Positions 21,086 through 31,467 of a stretch of 64,000 nucleotides of DNA are shown in pieces. The translations under genes were made by a program, and so were the position numbers. The stretch comes from Plasmodium coatneyi (lineage: Eukaryota; Apicomplexa; Aconoidasida; Haemosporida; Plasmodiidae): positions 1,798,001 through 1,862,000 of the forward strand of contig NC_033562.1 in the NCBI RefSeq assembly GCF_001680005.1, given 5' to 3'. The notes beneath the pieces were generated by a model. It saw only the letters and a list, made by a program, of their open reading frames with translations. It was not told where the DNA came from and searched no databases. Every line of letters begins with the position of its first letter. Position 1 is the stretch's first letter.

Positions 21086-23212
21086 TTTTTTTCCTTCTGC
21101 AGTGGTGGTACTATTCCTATAATACTGATATCTTTTATGTGAAGAATAATTTATTCATTCATTCATACACATAATTATGCATATGAAGAAGCATGCAGGT
21201 ATGGAAAATTTTTTTCATACCCCCTCTCTATGATGATTATTCGTTCCATGATTATATATGTGAGCGAATAGCAAGATCCTTAGTTCCCAAAAAAGTGGCA
21301 CATTGTTCAATTTATCAAAAAATGGGTAATATGTGGTATATACATATGCATCCAAAATTGTTATATGTATATGTAATTAAATGGAAAATAGAAACGAATA
21401 TGTTGTAACGGTAGAATAGAAAAGGACAAATTGAATTCCTTATATAATTCTTCTCCCATCCATTACATTATAGAACAGTAGATGATTATACAGTGCACTA
21501 TGTTAGTATTTATATGCTTCCGTTAGTATTTACATAAGGTTGCAATTTCGCCCCTTTTTAGCAGAAAATTTCGGCCCGCACTAATGATTTGCGCTTCATT
21601 AGTGTTTAAGGAATGTGAAAGGGAAGAAAATGTGCGCGATAAGGGAATTCATTTTGATAGATTATTACAAAATGTTTGAAGAAGCATATGGTCATATAAG
21701 TAGATTGGAGTAAAATACGATAACGATATTTCACTTTCCTTCCACTAAGCAACATAAATAATGTGCTATAATGTTCATATTACTCTTCATTCCTTTTCTT
21801 TTATTTCCTTTTTTTCGTATTGTACGAAAGTGTTTACATGTTCAATGTGTAATAAATATAAGTGGAAGTGAAAAATTTTTTCCCACTTCATTTTGATTTG
21901 TTGGGATAATTTTTTTTACTGAAGATTCAAAATTTGTTCATTAAATTTTTCTTGTTAAAATTTTTTACCATAATAATTTTTTTTATTTTCTAAATTTTCT
22001 TCTTTCCTTCTCATCCTTAATTCGAATTATGGACATATTTGAAAAGACGCTCCTCCAAGTTTTGCGCAGATTCGCGAAGGAGGTTCCCACAAAGGTGATT
22101 GGCTCGCCTCCTTTTATGGTTATACACATCTTTCAGATGCAATTCATATGAAGCCGGTATAATAATGCTAACATAAAAGAGAAGGAAGCTGCGACTTTTT
22201 CCCTTTTTTTTTTATTCGATTTTAAGTATAATATTAGCCAAAAAAAAAGAAGAATGCCCTACTATAAATTTTGTTACACAGAAAAAGTTGTCTAAAAGAA
22301 AAAAAGAAATGCCCTAATATAAATTTTGTCACACAAAAAAATTGCACAAAAAAAAAAATTCGTCCAAAAAAAATAATAGAATAACCATGTTTTTGTGCGC
22401 GTCCGAATTTTTACACTGTTGAACTACATAGTATATATTTTTCTGCGAACACACACACATCGGAAAGAAAAAAAAAAAAAAGTAAAGGAGGACGAATGTG
22501 TAAATCGCAGATATGCAGAGAAATTTAAAATGGATGTTTTATATGTAAGAATGAAAAAAAAAAATGGAATAACCATAATTTGTGTGCGTCCGAACAAATG
22601 AAGGTGGAAAGTAAATTAATAATTGCAAACAGATCTTCACTGTACACGATGTGAAGGTTAAGAAGAAACCTTTAAGTTGAAGGAAAAAAGTACTATGTAT
22701 ATAAATAAGTATTAATAATGGATTTAAGCAACAGTGGAGTGCGATTTTAGAATATGGAATAAATATAATATTCTGGGAAAAGAATTATATTTTAAAAAAA
22801 TAAACAAATTAGAACATTAAAAATAAATGTAATAATACGCAGAAACTCATGCAAAGTATAATAATGCAAATGAGAAAAGTAAGAAAGAATAGAATAAAGA
22901 ATATGCCACACACCACAACACAACATGCGCGTTTCTTTCCAATCCTCAATTTACCATCCCATTATTCTCCCTTCTTTTATACTCACCGAGTAACATTTTA
23001 CGTAAATAATACATATAAATTTATATGTACAATTTAAGTTTTAGAAAGAAATTGGGATCACTTCAGAAGAGATGAAAGTAATGAATTCTTAAGTGGAAGA
23101 TTAGGAACCTAATACTCAAAATTATGGAACCCCCATGAAATACTAATATTCTCTTGCAGAATGCATGAAACTATTTTAAATTACACTATATGAAGGAAGA
23201 TGTGTATAAACA
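21086..23212. other. divergent kir intergenic region
   Basis: This is a 2.1-kb AT-rich spacer between divergently transcribed kir genes, likely holding both promoters. It contains a 9-bp inverted repeat CACTAATGA/TCATTAGTG (21579-21604), and a short GC-richer open stretch at 22029-22094 (MDIFEKTLLQVLRRF..). Two copies of an AT-rich repeat (GAATGCCCTA / AAATGCCCTA..TATAAATTTTGT) lie at 22250-22340. No supported gene. Confidence 0.5.
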
Positions 23213-24565
23213 ATGGCATCTACAGGCGGAATATTGACGGTTTGCTCTTTTATATTGTGAATTAATAATTCATTAGTATGTATGCAAAGGTACATTCATG
23301 ATATAGAAAGTTCTGAAAGTTAATTGTACACAGGACACATACATATATCTGCATACATATTTTACTATTTATGTTTTTATAGGAGGAGTGTTTAAATCAA
23401 TTACCTTCCAAACAAATATATAAAAAATTAGAGAAGGGTGCAGAAGTATGTGGTGGAGGAAGCTACATAAAGAGAATTAAGATGATATTAAGTAATGCTG
23501 GTATAGGAGATGAAACAACTATTAGTAAAATTATAAGGGCACTATGTTATATAAAGGGAATAGAAAGCAAGGGGGATGAATATCAGAAGGAATGCAGATT
23601 CCTCTATTATCACGTGGGTGACATATTTTCTGAAACAAAAGGAGATGAGGAGTTCAGGGAAAATATGGAAAAAATAGGTGACACAATGTTCACCCATGAA
23701 AATGAATTAAGCAGTTATTTTCGGTCCCCTTACAGGAGTGCAGAAATATTTGGAGCACTGAAAATAGTATTTGATTACAAAGAAGACGAAAATACTATAA
23801 AGGGACAACTTGAAGGAAGAGGAGGGAAGAAAAAATGCAAAGACGGATATCATAGATATCTGAAAGGTATAGAAGATGCATATAAGAAATTAAGGGAAGA
23901 GTGTACAGGGAATAAATATGGTGATTGGTGCAAGGAATTTATGAGGTTATGTGCGCAGTGCACAGATGAGGAATATTCAAAGTTGGACTGTGAACTTGTG
24001 GATAAGGAAATGCGTGAACCTGAACATGCAGCAGACCTTGCTTCTGAAACTACAGAAGATTCAGTAACTTTCGCAAGTGCATCCACGACCCCCATTACCC
24101 CTATTGTATCGTCCACAATTGGCACATTAATAGGATCACCAGTGGCCACTTTCTTTTTATATAAGGTAATTAGTAATTGTAGTAAAATTATAAATAATAA
24201 TAATTTTTTTGTGTGCATTATCTTTTTATATATGAATAATAAGTATAAAAAAAAATACCTTCAGTTACATATATATGTGGTATGTGTGTTACACATATTT
24301 TTCATTTCTTCCTTTCCACTCTTAGTATACCAATTTATTTTCTGGGATACGTCGCAATTCTCCCCAAAGAAAAAGAAGATCCGCCAAACATGATTTCGAC
24401 ACCCTAACGGACGACATCTCAACATACGAATCAACGTATGATTCAACGGACGCTTCGACAATAGCATCTATAACAGATGATTCTACCGTATATAATGATA
24501 GACCACGTGCAGGAAAAGCAAATAATAGACATGGAAGGAACAACATACGTTACCATGCAACATAA
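23213..24565 (+). CDS. kir: KIR protein, three exons
   Basis: Exons are 23213..23239 (MASTGGILT), 23383..24165 and 24326..24565, giving 349 aa. Exon 2 opens EECLNQLPSKQIYKKLEK and contains ALCYIKGIESK, CRFLYYHVGDIF (His instead of the usual Trp/Tyr in YYWLG), IVFDYKEDEN, KKCKDGYHRYLKGIEDAY and CKEFMRLCAQC, then the TM SSTIGTLIGSPVATFFLYK. Exon 3 starts YTNLFSGIRRNSPQRKRR, with HDFDTLTDDIST and a Ser/Thr/Asp stretch, and ends NNIRYHAT. The donor after exon 1 would be GTTTGC, weaker than the GTAA/GTTGG donors of its relatives, so the first exon is the uncertain part. The EECLNQLPS opening closely resembles domain 2 of the gene at 18520-21085. Confidence 0.85.
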
Positions 24566-25435
24566 TATCCATCCTCCCTTCCCTCTTTCAACAACTACAC
24601 GAACCTGCAACGTGTTCTAAAGTGCCTTGTACAACAATGCGTTACCACAGAGAGTATTATTCTCTATGCAATTCAGAAGAAAAATAATAATAATACAAGG
24701 AGTGAGCAAAGACGAAGAAATATAAATTATCGTTACACACATATATAATATTGCCTTCCTCAAGTATTATAAGGACGCACAATTTTTTTAAATGCCTTGT
24801 GCCACAGAAAATATGCTATAACACAGTATCTGAAAGAATAAAAATGATAAAAGAAAAAAAGGGGAATGTATATTAATACAGCATATAGTACCCTCTCCCG
24901 AACTATGGAGGGACTTGCAAGTGTTAGGGTAAACTATCTGCGATAAAAGTATTAAGTATAAGAAAAGAGCATTCCAAAATTTCTGAAGTGTAACAAAGAA
25001 AAAGGAAGGAAAGAATTCAAAAAAAAATTGAAGTGTAAAAGAATGAAGCAAAAAGGAAGACGACTAAGAAATATTTTCGAAGAAGGTGATCAAACTCCGT
25101 GTAATTAGTCGGGGCGTAATTTGTACAATTACCTATTTTTGATTAGTAAATTTTTCTTTTTTTTTCTGTTCTTCTTATTTCTTCTTTTTTGTGCGCTGAT
25201 TATTAAATTTTTTTTTTTCCGCTCTTGTTTTTTTTTGTGCGTTTAATTTATAATTTTTTTTTTTCGCAACATGAATTTCATTGGTGGTATCTTTTATTCT
25301 ATTTATTTTTTTCTTGCTGTAATATTTTACGCGCTGTAATTTCGCTTCGTGCGATTCCTGCTGGTCCACGTTGCACTTTTTTCGCAGAGCACCTACGGCA
25401 AGAACAGAAATCTTTTTTGCCTCTTCTGCTTCCCG
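24566..25435. other. 3' flank, AT-rich, no gene seen
   Basis: This is the downstream region of the plus-strand kir gene, with poly-A and poly-T patches. No coding pattern seen. It leads into the dyad repeat array. Confidence 0.5.
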
Positions 25436-25439
25436 GGTG

Positions 25440-26300
25440 TTAATTTATTCTTTGCACATTTTTTAACTGTGTTCACATTTTGCGCAGTTTTCATTTTTAA
25501 CTGTGTCCACATTTTACACAGTTTTCATTTTTAACTGTGTTCACATTTTTGCTGTTTCCGTTTTACAGTTTTTATTTTAACTATGTTGACATTTTACACA
25601 GTTTTCATTTTAACTGTGTCCACATTTTTAACAGTTTTCATTTTAACTGTGTTCGCATTATACACCGCTTTCATTTTCTTAACGGTGTTCACATTTCATA
25701 CAGTTTTCATTTTAACTGTGTTCATATTTTTACACAGTTTTTCATGTTAACTGTGTTCACATTTTACACAGTTTTCATTTAAACTGTGTCCACATTTCAT
25801 AGTTTCCGTTTTACAGTTTTCATTCTGTATTCACATTTTACACAGTTTGCACATTGTTAACTGTGTTCACATTTTACACAGTTTTCATTTTAACTGTGTT
25901 CACATTTTATACAGTTCGCACATTTTTTACAGTTTGCACATTTTACAGTTTCCGTTTTATAGTTTTCATTTTAACTGTGTTCAAATGTAACAAGTCACAT
26001 TTCACAGTTTTCATTTTAACTGTGTTCACATTTTTTACGGTTTTAATTTTACAGTTTTCATTTTAACTGTGTTCACATTTTTTACAGTTTTCATTTTAAC
26101 TGCGTTCACATTTTACACAGTTTTCATTTTTAACTGTGTCCACATTTTTCACAGTTTACATTTTTAACTGCGTTCACATTTTTACAGTTTTCATTTCACA
26201 GCTTCCGTTTTATGGTTTCCATTTTACAGTTTTTATTTTTAACTGTGTTCACATTTTATACAGTTTTTCATTTTAACTGTGTTCACACATTTTTATAATA
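25440..26300. repeat. AACTGTG/CACAGTT dyad minisatellite
   Basis: More than twenty imperfect copies of a roughly 33-35 bp unit, TTTTAACTGTGTTCACATTT followed by TACACAGTTTTCA. Each unit contains the inverted pair AACTGTGT...ACACAGTT separated by about 9-10 bases, so the array could form serial hairpins or offer many dyad binding sites. It lies between two convergent kir genes (ends at 24565 and 26575). It is AT-rich and open in several frames only because the repeat lacks stops (CVHILHSFHFN), so it is unlikely to code. Confidence 0.85.
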
Positions 26301-26574
26301 TCACCATCAGTAATTTTAGGACCGGGAAGGAAAGCGTACAAAAAAAGTGAAAAATAAAAAGAAGGAATGGAATAAAAAAAAAGAAAAAGGGAAAAATGGA
26401 AAAAAGAAAAAAAGAAAAAAAAGGAATTAAAAAAAGAAGTTAAAAAACAAAAGAAAAAAAAAAAAAAAAAAGGGAAGAAGTATCAACCTGTTTCTGGATG
26501 GTACGAACTGCGTGCGCGGTGTTATTTATGCAATATCGGGGGAGGCATCCTTTTCCTAGGTGTTACATGTGAGG
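26301..26574. other. A-rich spacer
   Basis: This is almost pure A/G sequence (AAAAAGAAAAAAAGGAA) between the dyad array and the end of the minus-strand kir gene. No gene seen. Confidence 0.5.
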
Positions 26575-26987
26575 CTACATTTGATGATACTTTATATTTC
26601 TCCTTTCTTCGTTCCTGTTGTTCCTTTGCTGCCTTTGTCTCTGTTGTTGTGGTCGTTGTTTTTGTGGCTTCCTTGTATTATTACTTGCTCCTGTTCTTGT
26701 TCTTCCACTTCTGAGTGGTGGTGGTGGTCGCCCATGATATATAGTGGATGCATCTGTGGAATCATCAATTGTTGAAGCTGCCCTTGAGGCTACTGATGAA
26801 TAATCAGCAGAATACTGCGTAGAACTGTCCGTTAGCGTATCAAACTCAGATCTTGCCGATCTTCTGTTCCGTCTACTCCCGCTACTGTTGCTATTTCCAA
26901 AAGTGTGATTACCAAACCAAGAAGGTAAGAGACCATACTAAGAAAGGGAAGAAAAAAAGGAAAAAAAAAGGGGGAGGGTAGTATGCA

Positions 26988-27018
<31 letters not shown>

Positions 27019-28180
27019 ATGTTGACATATATATATATATATATGCATATGGTGTCTATACATAAGTATATATACATATTTCAAATATATAGTGGTAATT
27101 GTATGTACTATTACCTTATATAAGAAGAAAGCAGCCGCTGGTAATGCTAATGTAGCTAGTGCGGAAGGTATGGCAGCGGCCATTGCTGCTGCACTTGCTG
27201 CGGTAGGTGCGAATTTCAAATCTAATTTAACGTTCTTATAGATTGTAGTTGCCCCTGATGAAGTTCCTGTTCCGTCATGTGCTAAGGTGAGTGGGTTTTG
27301 ATTTTTATTGTTGTTGTTGTTTTTCGTTTCATAGGTATTTTTGAATTCGGTACAATATAGGTCATTGCCCCACTTGGTTTTACAATCATCAAGTACTTTT
27401 TCAAATGCTTCTTTAGCTTGGTTTAGGTGGTTGTAATAATCTTGGTCACAGGAGTTGTGATGAGATGCTAGAAGGTCCTTTATGTGTTTATAATTATAAG
27501 AGAAGTCATGTACTTTTTCTCTATGGTCAAAAATGCTTTTGCTAATGTCAGTTCGCACAGTTGGGCACTTATTACTAATGCTTATTTTACTTAACTCTGC
27601 GTAAATTTCACCCATAGTTTTTGAAAAATTTCCACTATCATCCCTCACCTCCGTCCATACTCTATCTCCTAGCCAAAAATAAAAGAAATGGCAGGGTGTG
27701 CCGTTATGTTGAAGGTTCAACTCCATTTTGGGTGCTTTACAATAAGCTCCTACGAAGTTATCCGCATAAGTGCTCATAGTAGAATAACTTTTTAATATTG
27801 TATCCAACGAATTCTTTACTCCTGTGGCCCCGCTACTACTATCACAAGAACCTTCAGCAGCAGCTTCATCGAACTTCTCGTAGACTTCCTTGAGGGAAGG
27901 TATTTGATGCCAATCACTCTCCTACAAATGTAATGAGAAAAATGTATGTACACACATATATGTATGTACACTCCCATGTATATATATTTTATACACCTCC
28001 TTCTCTCTTAATATATTATATGTCTACATATATATGTACATTATATGTAAGCATAAATGTAAGCATACATTATAGTATTTCATTCAAGATTTTATGCAAA
28101 TGAATTAGTATTCGCTTAATATTTATATATGTATTTTAAACAAAAAAATTAACCTTTAGGTATGATCCTGATGTTGACAT
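26575..28180 (-). CDS. kir: KIR protein, three exons
   Basis: Exons are 28180..28154 (MSTSGSYLK, donor GTTAAT), 27921..27115 and 26937..26575. Joins are phase 0, giving 398 aa. Exon 2 opens ESDWHQIPSLKEVYEKFDE, then CHFFYFWLGDRVW, SIFDHREKVHDFSYNY, SCDQDYYNHLNQAKEAF and CTEFKNTYETKNNNNN. The stalk has an Asn run and leads to an Ala-rich TM (AAAIPSALATLALPAAAFFLYK). Exon 3 is longer than usual (120 aa). It starts YGLLPSWFGNHTFGN, has SEFDTLTDSS, STIYHGRPPPPLRSGR and a Gln/Arg-rich end (PQKQRPQQQRQRQQR), and ends RRNIKYHQM. Intron 2 is a TA-dinucleotide tract. No host-like segment is obvious in the stalk. Confidence 0.88.
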
Positions 28181-29889
28181 TTTTATTTATGTATATTTTT
28201 GTATACGTGATGGAATTAAATTTATGTTATAAAATATTTTTCTCTTATATATATTCATGAATAACACATGTGAAGGAAATTTTTTCTTGCTCCGCTTCCT
28301 TCCTTTGTTTGTTCTGGTAATGATTATGAAGGAGCACATATTAATATATCAAATTACTGCATGCATATAATTAATACAGAAAAGAGGGGACACATATATA
28401 ATAGAATGGAATAACATGGAATAATGAAATATAAGAAGGGATGGCAAAGGAACGAAAATCAAAATTTTTTAACACACACTTTCCCAATACAATGTATATA
28501 TGTATCAAAATCATTATATATGTGCACATATATAATTAAAGCGAGAAATGTATGGGAAGGATGATGTATTGAAATAATATAGTAGAGCAGGAAAAATAAG
28601 TGTACCTTAGAAATTCTTCATGTATCTATTTCATTATATTATTATTATATTTTATATGGAACTGCTTGGAAGAGTACATTCACATTACTATGATTGTTCA
28701 TATGTGCGCCCCTTAACTGCTCCTTCTCTTTCTCCTTCTAATTTCATTTTCATTCTTTCCTTTTAAAAAAAAAGAAGGAATGAAAGAAGAAAAGAAGAAA
28801 AGAAGAAAAGAAAAATTTATCCTTCCCCTCCCACATGGAAGATATGCATTATGTATACTATTTTGGAGCTAGCGCTTCCCCACTTTCAAATCTATATTAC
28901 ACTCTCCTATATATTAATTTGTTCGTTCGTTCTTTCCTTTTTTTTTTTTTTTTTTTGACGGAAAATTTTTAGCATATGCACTATTCTTATATGTTCTACT
29001 ACCATTAAGAAGTATTTGTTGGAGAAATTTGTTAACATCCATAAAATATATAATATATGCCAACTGAGCTACGCACCTTTTCCCTTCTTTTCCTTCTCTT
29101 TTCAATATGGGTATGTACTATGTTACGGTGAATATATATATACATATATGTATATATATGTGTTATATATATGTGCCTATATGCATATATATATATATAT
29201 GTGCACCATAAGCGTCATTTATGCATTTATATTTGTTATAGAACGTAATGGTGATAAATTATAATTAGAGGAAGGGATGGATGCAATGTACACAGAGTTC
29301 ACAGTTTATTAGTGTTGTGCATGCATATATATATATGTTCTTTCTCCTTTTCTGATGAATTGTGAATAATTTAATTAAAGTATAAAAAATATATTAACAT
29401 ATATTAAAAAAAAAAAAAATAAAGGGTATATCAAGCAAACTTGTAATGCGATCATTTCGCCTATATGTTGCAATTTCCCATGATTAGAAAACATCAAGGT
29501 AGTTCCCATCCATGTGTGTGCATAACAATTATGATAGGCGTTGCTCCCAAACTTAGGAACACGTAGACAGAATCCACTATGAGGGGGCCTGGGTGGTAAC
29601 GCCCCCTGTTCCTTAATTATGCTTGTTCATATGTGGTGATATAAAATTTTCTTCATTATGTGGAATATCATAAATTGTAAAAAAAAAAAAAAAAAAAAAA
29701 ATGGGCATGCACACATATATATGTAAACATACACACCATATACAAGATTTCAGGTCATTATTTATATGATCCATGTGATTATTTCTCACATGTGTAGAAC
29801 ACAAAAACATGAACATGAAGGATGTTATGCACCGTGCACATGTGTGTCCTGTACGAACTAATGGTACACACATATATACCTCCTACTAC

Positions 29890-30070
29890 TACCTTCCACT
29901 ACTAAGGTACACTGCTAAGGGGCATATTGTTTTCAAGGACACAATGTCCCTCAGGGGGCACACTGTTTTAGGGGGGGATCACTGTTTAAGGGTTGCACCC
30001 TACTTGGGGTGTACACTGTCCCTCAGGGGTGAAGGACCATTGTTTTAGAGGGTGCACATTGTTCCCTCAT
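29890..30070. repeat. GC-rich island with short repeated motifs
   Basis: This island carries repeated GTCCCTCAGGGG and GGGCACACTGTTTTA motifs, plus CACTGTTT copies, with local inverted complementarity (CCCTCAGGGG, GGGTTGCACCC). It resembles in style the hairpin cluster at 3391-3540. No coding pattern is visible. Confidence 0.5.
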
Positions 30071-30824
30071 AATAATGCTTGACAATACGGCTGCAAATAT
30101 ATCCATGTTGACCCCCATTAGAGACGGTCACTTTATGTAAAGAATAAACTTTGCATGGTCATATAATGGCGTTCACTTTATATAAGGAGTGCAATGCTAC
30201 ACCATTATATAATGGCAATGGTAACTCATGGATGTAAAGCCTCCACTGTTGTATGTGTATGTACAATTAATAGGAGTGCGTTACACATGTTCGCTCATTT
30301 TATAATGCTGTATAAAAATGTATGCTGTATAAAAAAAAAAATAAAAACTTTCTGTAAAAAAAATGAATACGTACTGTGTACGGACATAGAAAACGAATGG
30401 ATTAGACGAATGGCCAACGGAAGGGCGAGGCGGGGCGGCACGTAAGTCTATGTGTCAAATCCTTTCTATCCATATCCATCAGGAGGTAATGGGAAAGCAT
30501 TGTACATATATCTTACTCTTGAGCCTCGATTCACAAAATATAAGGCAGTCTGCACTTTTTATTTTACATAAGAAAAAGAACCACAGGAAAAAATGTTATT
30601 CGAATAGGTAGGACACAATTTAGTGCAAAGAAGGAATGAAGTAAAAGGTGAACTACAGCGGTCTCCACAATCAGTTCCCCCTTTTTTGTTAAGAATTTTT
30701 ATGTGAACATCATATATAGTACGAACTTATGGGCACACTATTTTTATTTAGTCCCTATTTTTTGGAATTTTTCCTATATTCTACTTGGATCATACATTCT
30801 ATGTTATGAATGGAAGGTACACGA

Positions 30825-31012
30825 ATGAAGAAGGAATAAAAGGACAGAAGGAACGAAAAGGAAATAATGAAAGAAGGAATGAAAAGGAAAGAAGGAATAA
30901 GAAGGAAAGAAGGAATGAAAAGGAAAGAATGAAAGAAGGAATGAAAAGGAAAGAAGGAATAAGAAGGAAAGAAGGAATAAGAAGGAATAAGAAGGAAAGA
31001 AGGAATTAGATG
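30825..31012. repeat. GGAAAGAAGGAATAAGAA purine repeat
   Basis: About 190 bp of pure purine-strand imperfect repeats of a 15-20 bp unit. Frames across it (KRKEGIRRKEGIRR) stay open only because of the repeat composition. Confidence 0.75.
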
Positions 31013-31467
31013 CATGTGGAATAATGATTCGTTCCTCATCTCACCCTTACAATTCCATCATCTTCCTTCCCGCTCTATATGTGTGCTCGGAGTAATTAAT
31101 ATACTGCACTTTACATATATAACTAATATGTGTAACTTATATATATAATTTAATATTACCATAAGTTATATTTAATGGAGGAAGGGGGAAAAATGATATA
31201 TATTTAAATAAGGAGAGTAAAAAAATTCCATATATATATACTTATGGCAAAATAATCCAAAAAATGAAATCGTAAGCAAAAAATAATTTGCACATGAAAG
31301 TTCAAAAATTATAAGTGATAAATCTCACACAAATCTTACACATATATTTATATTCCTTCTGCATGAAAAAATAAATAAGGAAGGCAACTTTCAATAAAAA
31401 ATTTTTTGTTCTATGTACAAAAGGAATGTGCCAAAGGAGCATATGTATACACACATACATACATACA

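Larger units (their letters stand above)
28181..31467. other. 3.3-kb divergent intergenic region without genes
   Basis: This spacer lies between divergent kir genes and is mostly AT-rich. It includes TA tracts (29135-29215), a GC-rich island (29890-30120), a poly-A tract (29679-29700) and a purine repeat (30825-31010). A GC-rich ATG stretch at 30411-30442 (MANGRARRGG, followed by GTAAGT) looks like a first exon. It is out of phase with the only acceptor downstream that I can identify. Confidence 0.5.

Noticed and set aside
21579..21604. Inverted repeat as possible RNA gene
   Set aside because: It is a single 9-bp stem with no tRNA- or snRNA-like context.
25537..26066. Repeated VFTFYTVFIL open frames
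   Set aside because: They follow the AACTGTG dyad minisatellite in frames without stops. There are no coding features apart from the repeat.
30411..30442. GC-rich ATG segment followed by GTAAGT as first exon of the AHNAK-like kir
   Set aside because: It would join the next exon in the wrong phase and leaves an intron over 1.2 kb. The ATG at 31468 with GTAAGG donor keeps phase 0 and fits the other kir genes.
30785..31009. Lys/Glu/Arg-rich open frame
   Set aside because: It lies wholly within a purine repeat.
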